Origin: CBDDLD01 sp965230605
GTDB taxonomy: Bacteria > Bacteroidota > Bacteroidia > Flavobacteriales > Flavobacteriaceae
Direction: 5' to 3'
Assembly (NCBI GenBank): GCA_965230605.1
Contig: CBDDLD010000004.1
Coordinates: forward strand, 1,612,001-1,676,000
Length of the DNA: 64,000 nucleotides
Under the pieces are notes generated by a model, which saw nothing but the letters and a program-made list of their open reading frames with translations, was not told the origin of the DNA and searched no databases. Position 1 is the first letter of the stretch, and each line of letters starts with the position of its first letter. Positions 26,788 to 35,442 of the stretch are shown here, one piece after another. The position numbers and the translations under genes are program-made.

Positions 26788-27648
26788 TTATTGTAACCAC
26801 ACTTTAGGGTCAACTACTTCAAAATAAGGATTGCTTTCAAATAAGTGCTTAAGCGTAGGCACATGATCAGCACCGATGATGAGGAAAATAGCTGACTCAT
26901 CATAGTTTAATTGATTGATCATTTTCGTATAGATCATGATATTACGACGGTACCAACCGGCAACTATTTCAGCACCAATGAGCGTATCATCGTCATCATA
27001 GTTATAATAATCTTTACTGCCAACCTGTGTGTCATTGGCAATATAACTGGCATGAGAGGTGTCCATAACAGCATCACTATTGATCCATTTTATATAGTCG
27101 AATAAGGTAGTGCTATTTCTCAGGGAATCTTCGTCAATTCTATCGTCTTCACGCTGTACAGTACCTTTTGCTGTACCTTCAAGATAATCCATTTGATCAT
27201 TTGCTTTAGCGTATTTTAAAGCTTTAGAATAGTTATAGCCATACATGCCCGGATTATCACACTGATACACTTTAGGGTGATTCAATTGCTTAGCTACTCT
27301 AAAACCTACTTGAAACATTTCGTTTTTGGCTTTAGCTATCAGCTTTTCATTGTTGAGATATACAGTAAACAAACTGTCATATTTATTTTGGAATTCATAT
27401 TCAGGCTGGCGTTCAACAAATACTTTGTCCGGATTTTGATTGATTATGGTCTGGCATAAGCGCAGAATGCTTTTTTGGTGTTCATCATCAAGAACATTAT
27501 AGGTGCTATCCATTTGAGCAAAATGGAAACTTCCTAATAAGTAAACCTTTATCCGATCAGTGTCTTTGGTTTCTGTGACTGTTTCAGAAGATTGTGTGCA
27601 ACTTAATGCCAGGCTTAAAACTAATAGGGCGACAGATAAATGTTTCAT
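26788..27648 (-). CDS. DUF5694 lipoprotein (TraB/TIKI-like)
   Basis: This is 286 residues from the ATG at 27648. The signal peptide has a lipobox (LVLSLALSCTQS), so it is probably lipid-anchored in the envelope. The mature part has YLLGSFHFAQ, DKVFVERQPEYEF and, near the end, FLIIGADHVPTLKHLF. This is the GxxH...E...GxxH pattern of DUF5694 and the wider TraB/TIKI metallopeptidase-like superfamily. Catalysis is inferred only from the fold. It is a second protein of this superfamily in the window, with the one at 17779-19038. Confidence 0.75.
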   Translation of the reverse strand: MKHLSVALLVLSLALSCTQSSETVTETKDTDRIKVYLLGSFHFAQMDSTYNVLDDEHQKSILRLCQTIINQNPDKVFVERQPEYEFQNKYDSLFTVYLNNEKLIAKAKNEMFQVGFRVAKQLNHPKVYQCDNPGMYGYNYSKALKYAKANDQMDYLEGTAKGTVQREDDRIDEDSLRNSTTLFDYIKWINSDAVMDTSHASYIANDTQVGSKDYYNYDDDDTLIGAEIVAGWYRRNIMIYTKMINQLNYDESAIFLIIGADHVPTLKHLFESNPYFEVVDPKVWLQ

Positions 27649-27936
27649 GATCAATGACTTTGATGATTAAATCTAGCTAAAACATTTTATGCGCTCTGGG
27701 CTATTATATATAAAGGATGAAATACAGGATAAGTCCTGTGTTTTGTTGTACTTAATTTATGTCGATGTTGAAAATACTACTGAAAAAGGGCATTGACATT
27801 GGACTTGTAGAGCTTTCCGATGGGCACAATATAGTCCTGAATAAAGATTCTGTTGCATTCATATAATTTCCTGAAGCTTCTACTGAGCATTAATTACTTT
27901 GAAGGGAATTCACAGGTCTTATTAAAACGATTGTAA
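27649..27936. other. Intergenic gap with a short ORF and a hairpin
   Basis: There is no supported gene. A 35-codon ORF (27759-27866, plus strand) reads like the end of a longer protein (GIDIGLVELSDGHNIVLNKD) and might be a decayed remnant. ACAGGA-TAAG-TCCTGT at 27724-27739 is a small perfect hairpin followed by a weak T-rich stretch. This gap marks the left border of the accessory island. Confidence 0.3.
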
Positions 27937-29001
27937 TTACTCTTCCAGCAATGCTTTTTTAGTAAGTCCAAAAGCTTCTAAAGATTCGCTCTTGAAGAAG
28001 GCATCGATAATGACATGTTTTTGGGCTAGATACTGTGATTCTGGAGAAAACTTACTTTGTATATCACGTTTAATAACTTGAAATCGCTTTTTAAATTTCT
28101 CCTTCTCATCCGGATCTGCCTCCTGAACAAACAATTGAATCGTAGACATGACGCCAAATAGAAGGGCTTCAAGTGTTAAGCTGACTTCTTCGCGCCAATG
28201 TTTAAGATCGGCTCTGTTGAGGCCATAGGCGACTATTGATGCTTTTCCTTTTGAACTCACCACATCATTGTCGTCTTTTTTAGCCATCACCAGACCATCC
28301 GTCTGAAACTCCAGGTGATTACTAGGCTTATCTATACAGGGGTCTATTAATAATCGATCAGGTTCCTCTTCTTTGACCAATTGATGGTGATCTCTGATAT
28401 GATTCCCATCTTTAACAGGGAAACGGTTTTTCTTACCTAGAGCGACCAGTTCAGTACCATCAGGAATTTCCTGTTTTGTTTTTCTATTACATAGTGGACA
28501 AGACCATAAGAGATTATCCCAATCGGCACCTAACCAATAATAACCGGGGAAAATCAAGTCTTCATCAACTTCGTCAGTAAATGGGTTGATGGCTGCTTTA
28601 GGTCTAAAGTGCTCTATATCCGGAGGTGTCACATGAGTAAAATCACTTTCACAATAGGCACATTTATTATTAAACAAGGCTTTTAATCGCTTTCGTAAGG
28701 CTCCATTCTTATAAACATCAAACTTTATATTCTTCTTATCTGTAAGTTTCTTATCATTTTTAAAATGCGCTTTATCTGCAAAGAAGGCAATCGCTTTTAA
28801 GGTTTCTACTTCTGCCTTTGTAAACTTGCCATTATTTGACAAACGTTCAAAGATACTTTCAAAGTGAGGGACAGTACCGTCAATTAAAGTCAATAGTTTA
28901 GCCCGTAAGGCCTGATCTTTAGCTGCATTACGGTCTAAGTCCTTGTTTTTTGTCTTATATATGGGAATTGAGGGCCTGTCGGGTCGATCTATCTTAATCA
29001 T
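27937..29001 (-). CDS. HNH endonuclease, PtuB-like (third gene of the island operon)
   Basis: This 354-residue protein has an intact HNH core: CAYCES at 114-119, PDIEHFRPKA at 127-136 (catalytic H131), DWDNLLWSCPLCN at 160-172 (N163; C168 and C171 complete the zinc pairs). The layout (CxxC, D-I-E-H-F, N-L, CxxC-N) resembles HNH proteins of Septu (PtuB) and the TIGR02646 retron-associated type. A helical region follows. A DNA- or RNA-cleaving effector is the likely role. It lies 15 bases after the ATPase gene and is almost certainly co-transcribed with it. The target is not shown. Confidence 0.82.
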   Translation of the reverse strand: MIKIDRPDRPSIPIYKTKNKDLDRNAAKDQALRAKLLTLIDGTVPHFESIFERLSNNGKFTKAEVETLKAIAFFADKAHFKNDKKLTDKKNIKFDVYKNGALRKRLKALFNNKCAYCESDFTHVTPPDIEHFRPKAAINPFTDEVDEDLIFPGYYWLGADWDNLLWSCPLCNRKTKQEIPDGTELVALGKKNRFPVKDGNHIRDHHQLVKEEEPDRLLIDPCIDKPSNHLEFQTDGLVMAKKDDNDVVSSKGKASIVAYGLNRADLKHWREEVSLTLEALLFGVMSTIQLFVQEADPDEKEKFKKRFQVIKRDIQSKFSPESQYLAQKHVIIDAFFKSESLEAFGLTKKALLEE

Positions 29002-29016
29002 GACATTCGCTTTATA

Positions 29017-31263
29017 TTAACTCTTCCACAAGGCTTGTACTTCCTTCAATGTATCTTCCTTCAGGTCTTTTAAGCTAGGTTTGGATTTACCGGCTTTATA
29101 ATCTGCTATCTTTTGCTCAATAATACCAAAACCTAACATTTCGCTGACATCGTCTCCTAAGAGAACATTAAGACGTTGTCGTCCTGTAACAGGGTCTTCC
29201 TTTAAGTCATCTTTTAACTGAACTTTTAATTCCTCAAAACGCTCTTCCTCTTCCTCGGTTCGTGTTCTTAGACTCTGTAGCTGATAGAACTCACTATACT
29301 GCTTTTCGAGATCGGGGTCCATCGTCGTATGTAGCCCAAAAACAGAGGTTAATAATTGACCCACACGCATGGTTTTTGGTGATGGTAGATCATTGATGAT
29401 CTCAATATTCTTCTGCTCGTCTAAGCGCATCAAAATCACCTCGCCTTTTTCTAGGCCTCTTAAACAAAGTGGTTCGTGGGTGGCCATAACAAAATTTATA
29501 CTAGGAAATGTATCTCGCAATGCGGATACAATACGCATTTTCCACCGTGGATGGAGGTGAACACCAATTTCATCAACCAGTACAATGCCTTGCGCATTAA
29601 ATATAGAGGGCCAGATTTGACCAAAGCCCATCATAATATCAAGGCCTAAGGCTAATATGGCTTTATAACCAGCGCTAAGATCATCTAATGGCACACCTTG
29701 CTTGTTTGGGTATAGCTTTAAACATACAATGTCATTATCGTCTTCATCCTTATCCGGATAAAAATACTGGTCGTCATTTAGCGCTAGTAGATCCGCCAAA
29801 CTTTTAGCAATTTCAGGAAATAATTCCTCATCCTTAATTTTCTCACTGAGCCATTTATTACCATTTAGGAGTAGGGCAAGGGGGTCGAATAAATTCTCAA
29901 TAAATAAGAAATCCTTGTCTTGATTATTTTCAGAGTCTTTAGAAAATAGGCGTGTGGACCCATACGATCGCACAATGAGTTGTGGCGCCTTGGGTGCAAT
30001 TCCAAAATCTTCAGAAGATTTGGAGAATGTTAAGGTGATTGGTGTTTTTCGATCACTAAGGTATACTTTAACCCAGCCTGAATCTTCTTCCGTATTGCGA
30101 TTCACAAACTTTCTGGCATCTAAACCTAACTTATTAAGACGTTCTTCACCAGATAGGGTAAGGGTAATGGCCTGCAGCACGGTACTTTTTCCTGTACCGT
30201 TTTCTCCGAGTAGTGCCATCCAGGGCTCATGAAATTCATTGGGTGTATTGGCTTCTTCATTGACAAATTTTAATTCTAGATCTTCAATGATCTTAAAATT
30301 CTTGATCCTTACCCTGGTAATCCATCGGCTTTCTCCAAAATAGATGTTTCGAGCATCCGTATTCATTTTATCTAATGAATAAGATTTTCTGGACTTCTTT
30401 TTTGGAGGCGATTTTTGTACATTGGAAACAAAAGGCGTTTCATCATTTGACTCTATTTGCATACTCCAACTATCAAAATAGGGGAGATACTCCGGGAATT
30501 GTCCTTGAGTCACATCTAAAAGCTGTTTCCAATAATTGGCCCACTTACATGCGAGGTATGAACTCCCTCTATCGATCATTTTTTTGATTAGCTCTTCCGA
30601 ATTAGCCTTCAATTCCGAATTGTTATTAGAATTATTATATGCAAATAGGGCAGCTTCTAAACGTTCTAACGATTCTTTACGTATTGAAAGTAGCTCTTCA
30701 CGATTTAGCCCTAATATCTTAATAGTATGTTCACCTTTCTCCGTTAATGGTACAGCGAGTTCTCTTTCATAACCAATATGTTCTACCATAAAATCTTCAC
30801 GATTGCAAGGATCTATTAATAAGGGATCTTCTAATGATACATCGCCCTTAATAGAGGTGCGTTCGCCTCTCACCGGGAAGTTATTTTTCTTGTAGCGCTG
30901 ATTACATACTTGGCAAGACATATACAAATTTTCCCATTCATAAGCTAACCACCAATAATGTTGTGGATCAAAGCTACCATCAGTATTCATAGACCCGCCT
31001 TTAGGTCTAAACTGATCGACATCTCCAGATGCGATTATGCCTATGACACTTTCGCAATACACACACTTATTATCAAAAAGCTGCTTTAATGCACTTTTGA
31101 CTTCAGCACTGGCATAAAAACGTATGTTAAACTTATAGCGGCGATACTTACTTTTTTCATCCTGCTGTTGGTAGTGGAACTCCATACGTTCAAACTCCTC
31201 AGTGACACGATGTGACTTAAGAATTTTAGGTTCCGATATTGATGCTCTATTCGTATAAATCAT
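29017..31263 (-). CDS. HNH-like domain fused to an SMC/PtuA-type AAA ATPase
   Basis: This 748-residue protein has an N-terminal HNH-like module with C67-x-x-C70, C117-x-x-C120 and WENLYMSC. Where the catalytic 'DIEHFRP' is expected it has DVDQFRP at 81-87 (Q84 in place of His). A linker follows, then an ABC/AAA_23-like ATPase: Walker A GENGTGKST at 353-361, DDLSAGYKAILAL signature, Walker B GIVLVDEIGVHLHP (about 559-572), and ATHEP switch His596. The C-terminal ~100 residues are acidic and coiled. This resembles PtuA/OLD-type defence ATPases, with a second, probably inactive, HNH module. Middle gene of a three-gene operon. Confidence 0.85.
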   Translation of the reverse strand: MIYTNRASISEPKILKSHRVTEEFERMEFHYQQQDEKSKYRRYKFNIRFYASAEVKSALKQLFDNKCVYCESVIGIIASGDVDQFRPKGGSMNTDGSFDPQHYWWLAYEWENLYMSCQVCNQRYKKNNFPVRGERTSIKGDVSLEDPLLIDPCNREDFMVEHIGYERELAVPLTEKGEHTIKILGLNREELLSIRKESLERLEAALFAYNNSNNNSELKANSEELIKKMIDRGSSYLACKWANYWKQLLDVTQGQFPEYLPYFDSWSMQIESNDETPFVSNVQKSPPKKKSRKSYSLDKMNTDARNIYFGESRWITRVRIKNFKIIEDLELKFVNEEANTPNEFHEPWMALLGENGTGKSTVLQAITLTLSGEERLNKLGLDARKFVNRNTEEDSGWVKVYLSDRKTPITLTFSKSSEDFGIAPKAPQLIVRSYGSTRLFSKDSENNQDKDFLFIENLFDPLALLLNGNKWLSEKIKDEELFPEIAKSLADLLALNDDQYFYPDKDEDDNDIVCLKLYPNKQGVPLDDLSAGYKAILALGLDIMMGFGQIWPSIFNAQGIVLVDEIGVHLHPRWKMRIVSALRDTFPSINFVMATHEPLCLRGLEKGEVILMRLDEQKNIEIINDLPSPKTMRVGQLLTSVFGLHTTMDPDLEKQYSEFYQLQSLRTRTEEEEERFEELKVQLKDDLKEDPVTGRQRLNVLLGDDVSEMLGFGIIEQKIADYKAGKSKPSLKDLKEDTLKEVQALWKS

Positions 31264-31275
31264 AGCTCTTAGGTT

Positions 31276-33207
31276 TTAATCACGCGACAAATAATTATGT
31301 GTATTCTCTCTGGCAATCCAATCAAAATTCTCTTCACCAATCGCGGCTGTGGCTTCAACAAAAAGGTCTTTATCAGAATTATGATTACGAACGACATAAA
31401 AGTCGGTACCATAGAGGATATGACTGCGTAATCGATTACGACCTTTAAAATGTGAGGCTTTCTTATTCGGTGACGGTTCCGCTAAATAATTGGTGTATTG
31501 TTGAGTGTACCCTTCACCTTTCTCTAAGGTGTGGTTGAGTAGGGGGTAGATGGCTGGTTTACTAATGATGTAACTTAGATCGGCATACATATTCTTGTAT
31601 TGCATTAATAGCGAGCTAATAAGGGCATACCAATCCGTATCGTGCCATAGGCTTGCTATTTTGCTTTCTGAGTATTTCCCTTTATCATTTTTCATAAATT
31701 CAATACCCACATCAGGGTCAATAATCATACTTCGACTGTAAACATCACGGTCTGTTTCTAAAAATTTCACCCATTCATCTTCACCGCCATAGTGCGCTAA
31801 ACAGATCTTTAGATGATCTAAGGTAAAGCCTAATGGAGTGTCATCATCAACATAGCCGAAGAGTTGACGCACATCATCACTTTTAGCTTGCTTCAATACT
31901 TGTTTTAAAAAGCGTTCTTCCAATAAACACAGATAATTCATCGGGTGTGTAAAGTTGGCCTGCATGTTCACATTTTTGACTTGTGGCAATAGCATAGGCT
32001 CAGAGTCATTCACACGCATATCATCAAAGTGTTGCCTAAACACAGGATGAAAGTTCCATTCTTTTTTCTTTTTACCTCGGTAATAGATAGTACCCACAAC
32101 ACAATGGGTCATGATAGGGATATTATTCTCTGCGGCATAGCGCCAAATTGGGAGTAAATGCTCATCAAAAGGGTAGTAGCCTAGGGCCGGATACATCTTA
32201 AACCCACTGAATTTACGGTCTTCCATATAGGTCTTTACAAAACAGTTGTTGAGCTGCATACGACCATTCACAACGGTATAATCAAAGAATGCTGTGCCTT
32301 CTTCGGCAATGCGTCGTGGGTCTACAAATAGGAAAGGGTGATAGGAACCTTCACCATTATTTCTGCGATTGCTATCTACAAAATCCCAGAGCTCACGCAT
32401 TTGATATTTATAGGTGTCTTTATAATCGTCTTCAGTCCAACCATTTGCTAAATTATTCGCCTTGGTTTTTAGGATATCTTTGCGAAGTTTTGTTTTTCCG
32501 GCACCCATATATTCCATATCCATGGGTAATATCACCATTTGGGAATCGGGTGGGAGTTGGTGCAAGGCACGCTGAGCAACGACTTGTTGTGTTTTATATA
32601 AGGCAAATCGCCCCATGAGTAAGTAACGTTCTAAAAGTTCCATACCTTTCTTACTCACGATCTTTTTGAAAATGGGGAATAAGCTCTTTACCGCCAACCA
32701 AATGACACGTCGGGTCCAATTGATGAAAATTAGTGCAAATAGAGCCCAAAGGACTTTCAGGACGACATGTAAATCGAAGAATAGGTAACGTGCCTTAAGC
32801 CACACTTTGATATCATTAATGACTGTAGAGGTCTCATCAGATAGACCAAATAATGCTGCTAAAAACTCGATAACATACAATAAAGCCACCAATGAAACCC
32901 AGAATACGATAATTCTACAGGGAATATTGATATACGGCCGTACTTTAATATTAAAATGGAATAACGTCCAAAAGCGTTTGCTACGACGTCTTTTGTAAAT
33001 GGCATCCCAACTTAGATCAGAACCGCTTTTATCCGGAAATTGTTGCCGGTATTTACGCTTATAATAGTTTTTGGCCCAACCAACAATATAGCGCGTATGA
33101 ATGAAATAATACAACGGCCATGGTACAATAGTTTTGGCAAGAAATGGCGGTACGAATTGACTAGTAAACACATGGGCATGTGCATTAATGATTTTCTTTT
33201 TTGGCAT
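31276..33207 (-). CDS. Membrane-spanning amidohydrolase-fold (TIM-barrel) protein
   Basis: This 643-residue protein begins with IINAHAHVF, giving the metal-binding HxH (H10, H12) of the amidohydrolase superfamily. About 200 residues with two strong TM helices (97-120 and 143-163) are inserted before the barrel resumes. The barrel then shows SGFKMYP, PIMTHCVVG (H368), CLAHYGGED (H472) and ILYGTDFYV (D602), the later metal and catalytic positions. It should therefore be a membrane-anchored metal-dependent hydrolase with both faces of the active site kept. It is the first gene of the operon with the HNH-ATPase (12 bases) and HNH (15 bases) genes. Substrate unknown. Confidence 0.8.
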   Translation of the reverse strand: MPKKKIINAHAHVFTSQFVPPFLAKTIVPWPLYYFIHTRYIVGWAKNYYKRKYRQQFPDKSGSDLSWDAIYKRRRSKRFWTLFHFNIKVRPYINIPCRIIVFWVSLVALLYVIEFLAALFGLSDETSTVINDIKVWLKARYLFFDLHVVLKVLWALFALIFINWTRRVIWLAVKSLFPIFKKIVSKKGMELLERYLLMGRFALYKTQQVVAQRALHQLPPDSQMVILPMDMEYMGAGKTKLRKDILKTKANNLANGWTEDDYKDTYKYQMRELWDFVDSNRRNNGEGSYHPFLFVDPRRIAEEGTAFFDYTVVNGRMQLNNCFVKTYMEDRKFSGFKMYPALGYYPFDEHLLPIWRYAAENNIPIMTHCVVGTIYYRGKKKKEWNFHPVFRQHFDDMRVNDSEPMLLPQVKNVNMQANFTHPMNYLCLLEERFLKQVLKQAKSDDVRQLFGYVDDDTPLGFTLDHLKICLAHYGGEDEWVKFLETDRDVYSRSMIIDPDVGIEFMKNDKGKYSESKIASLWHDTDWYALISSLLMQYKNMYADLSYIISKPAIYPLLNHTLEKGEGYTQQYTNYLAEPSPNKKASHFKGRNRLRSHILYGTDFYVVRNHNSDKDLFVEATAAIGEENFDWIARENTHNYLSRD

Positions 33208-33377
33208 GGCTAATTTAATTATAGTATTAAAAGCATTCCCATTAATGGGCTAAATAAAAATCAATAACGTCTTAGGAGGAACTTCTATAAAGATACAATA
33301 ATGTTTTTTTCAGTACTAAGAGATAGGGGGTGAATTTTATAAAATACCGGATACTGGGTAGATTGTTGTAGTATTCA

Positions 33378-33410
<33 letters not shown>

Positions 33411-33458
33411 ACATTTGTATGTATTGAACACAAAACGACGAATACCGCTGTATTTGAT

Positions 33459-33533
33459 ATAATATCAGATATAAGAACACGTAAGTGTTTTATATCGGCG
33501 GATATTATGTCACAGTTGTTTTGTAAGCAACTG
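33459..33533. repeat. Two adjacent hairpins (nested inverted repeats)
   Basis: The first is a 50-base element: ATAATATC (33459-33466), GATATAA (33468-33474) and AACAC (33476-33480), then loop GTAA, then GTGTT, TTATATC and GATATTAT (33485-33508). All 20 pairs are Watson-Crick with two bulges and a GGCG internal loop. A second hairpin, CAGTTG with CAACTG (33513-33518, 33528-33533), follows four bases later. There is no T-run, so it is not a normal terminator. It lies at the divide between the two accessory modules. Confidence 0.65.
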
Positions 33534-33687
33534 AATGTTTGTAATAGTTAGTTCCGTGAAAATTAAATATTCGGGAAATTAGTACAGGAATTTTTCAAAT
33601 ACGCGATTCTCGTGGATTACTACAAAAGCATAAAATTACGCCTTGTTAATAAAAAAACGTTTTTTGTCTAGAAATAACTAAAGCAAA

Positions 33688-33831
33688 ATGTTTAAATTTG
33701 AAATGGTGTTTATGGTATGCCTGCTCGCTTGTGCAAAGATTTCATCAGCCATAATTGATAATATAAACCCTCAAGGCTTATTATCCGTCAATAGTTTACG
33801 AGCGCACAATCTTCTGGATAATAATCTTTGA
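33688..33831 (+). CDS. Possible small secreted peptide ORF
   Basis: This is a 47-codon ORF, ATG to TGA. It starts with a hydrophobic stretch with a lipobox-like Cys (FMVCLLACAKISSA) and continues with a short polar tail. It ends 18 bases before the next gene's ATG. It has the look of a signal peptide or the start of a truncated lipoprotein. The overlap with a TAAATTTG promoter-like box makes it uncertain, and it could be leader sequence. Confidence 0.25.
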   Translation: MFKFEMVFMVCLLACAKISSAIIDNINPQGLLSVNSLRAHNLLDNNL

Positions 33832-33849
33832 ACAAAGGATTATATTATT

Positions 33850-34308
33850 ATGGAACCTATTGACTTCTTTAAACTTCAATCTAAAAATTTACACAGAGAT
33901 TTTAAACGGAGAAAACCGAACTCCGACAAACAGAACAATGCTTGGAAATATGAATATGAGCCAAAGTATTTTGACGTTTTATTAGTTATGATCGACTTCA
34001 ATCTTGATGAAGAAAAACTCACTTTAATGAAAGCCCAGCATGCTATTGCGCAAATGGCTGGGTTTGAAAAATGGACAGCTTTAATTAAAGCTTCAGAAGC
34101 TGATTTAAAAATTGCAAAAATTCTATATGAGAATCAACATAAAGTTGACTCACTAATGTGGTTATCTTACTTAGCCGAAGTTGAAGAAATGAATCAAACT
34201 ATATTTGACTCAGAGACCAAATTAGCAATTTGTGAAGACGCTTTTGAAAGAGAATATTTCGATGATAGTGTATCTTTTGATTGTTACCTGTTAGATAAAA
34301 AATACTGA
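33850..34308 (+). CDS. Hypothetical cytoplasmic protein
   Basis: This 152-residue protein includes NLHRDFKRRKP near the N-terminus and a KAQHAIAQMAGFEKWTALIK helix around 60-80. That helix recalls a short helical motif seen in several small bacterial proteins ('H-A-I-A-x-x-A-G-F-x-x-W'). The C-terminus is acidic and aromatic. No catalytic motif is seen. The gene is separated by 189 bases from the TS-like gene and may be independent. Confidence 0.6.
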   Translation: MEPIDFFKLQSKNLHRDFKRRKPNSDKQNNAWKYEYEPKYFDVLLVMIDFNLDEEKLTLMKAQHAIAQMAGFEKWTALIKASEADLKIAKILYENQHKVDSLMWLSYLAEVEEMNQTIFDSETKLAICEDAFEREYFDDSVSFDCYLLDKKY

Positions 34309-34497
34309 TTTTGAAACGAACATTTAGAAAAGTGTTGTATCCAAATTCAATCATCCACTGGATAATTACATTTGTATAGCCTAAAATATGGTCGTTCCAC
34401 TCACCTATTGTTTTGACCAAAATTTTATGAGGCCGAATTATTATGTTTAATAATTTTAATAAATTATTTTTGAATTGGTTAAGTATAAATTCTACAA

Positions 34498-35442
34498 ATG
34501 ATATCAAAACCTGCTGAATTTCAATCTCTTGATGACTTGCTAAATGCAACATACAATGCAATTTTAAGCAATGGTCAAATGGTTGAAAGTAAACGAGGTA
34601 AGAATTATGAAATAACTCAATTTTCAGCGACTTTGTTAAATCCAAGAGCTAGAACATCAATGTCATTGGACAGAAAACTAGTTAAGAGCAAATTTGCAGA
34701 ATTCGCATGGTATTTATCTAAAGATAAGAATCTGGATTACATAAAGCCGTATATATCTGCTTATAATTTAGAAGAACAAGAAAATAGAAAGATACTAGGT
34801 GCATATGGTCCAAAAATTTTTGGTAGTTCTGGAACTAGCAAATCCCAATATGAAAGAATTATTGAACAAATTTCTAAACGGAATACAACAAAACAAGCTT
34901 ATTTGACCATTAGTGATAAGAAGGATTATAAATATAGAGAAGATCAATATTCTAGTCCACCTTGCACCATTGGACTTCATTTTCTAGTAAGGGATAATAA
35001 ATTGAATTTAACGACTTATATGCGAAGTAATGATGCGTACTATGGCTTGCCTCACGATCTATTCTGTTTCACGATGTTGCAGGAATTAGTCACATGCAGA
35101 ACTAACCTATCTCTAGGGAATTACACTCATATAGCTACATCAATGCATATTTATGAGGATAAATTAGAGAATATTCAAAAATATTTGGATGAAGGCCTAC
35201 ATGAACCTATAGAAATGCCATCTATTGACGATTGTAACAATTCAATATTAGAGTTGATTTCAAAGGAATTTGATTTAACCATTCAAGAATCACATCTTGA
35301 GAGTTTGAATGATTATTGGAAAGATTATGCTTTGTTCTCTAGCAAACATCATTTAAATGGTGATTTTGACTCTGAGTCTTGGTTAAATAGTTTTTCAGAC
35401 GCCAATATGAAATTAATTGCGACTAATAGTATAGCTAAATAA
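34498..35442 (+). CDS. Thymidylate-synthase-like protein (possible pyrimidine hydroxymethylase)
   Basis: This 314-residue protein has the TS fold core: EFAWYLSKDKNL (E68 of the E-L-L-W motif), LGAYGPKIF (Y103), PPCTIGLHFLV (catalytic C156), TYMRSNDAYYGLPHDLF (R176, S177, D179, G183-P185) and MHIYE (H217, Y219). The 'SRR' phosphate-binding arginines of canonical TS are replaced by TKQ. At the position of E. coli Asn177 ('GLPFN') it has D187. Asp there occurs in T4 dCMP hydroxymethylase and shifts preference from dUMP to dCMP. The last ~80 residues are extra. Stop and next ATG abut, so it is coupled to the pyrophosphorylase-like gene. Not a housekeeping ThyA. Confidence 0.8.
   Translation: MISKPAEFQSLDDLLNATYNAILSNGQMVESKRGKNYEITQFSATLLNPRARTSMSLDRKLVKSKFAEFAWYLSKDKNLDYIKPYISAYNLEEQENRKILGAYGPKIFGSSGTSKSQYERIIEQISKRNTTKQAYLTISDKKDYKYREDQYSSPPCTIGLHFLVRDNKLNLTTYMRSNDAYYGLPHDLFCFTMLQELVTCRTNLSLGNYTHIATSMHIYEDKLENIQKYLDEGLHEPIEMPSIDDCNNSILELISKEFDLTIQESHLESLNDYWKDYALFSSKHHLNGDFDSESWLNSFSDANMKLIATNSIAK

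Noticed and set aside
34199..34645. 148-codon minus-strand ORF covering the gap before the TS-like gene
   Set aside because: It overlaps the ends of two supported plus-strand genes and has low-complexity AT-driven composition (many Ile/Leu/Phe/His).
34498..35442. Calling the TS-like protein the housekeeping ThyA
   Set aside because: Phosphate-binding SRR arginines are absent, the selectivity Asn is replaced by Asp, and its gene is coupled to a base-modification-type gene.
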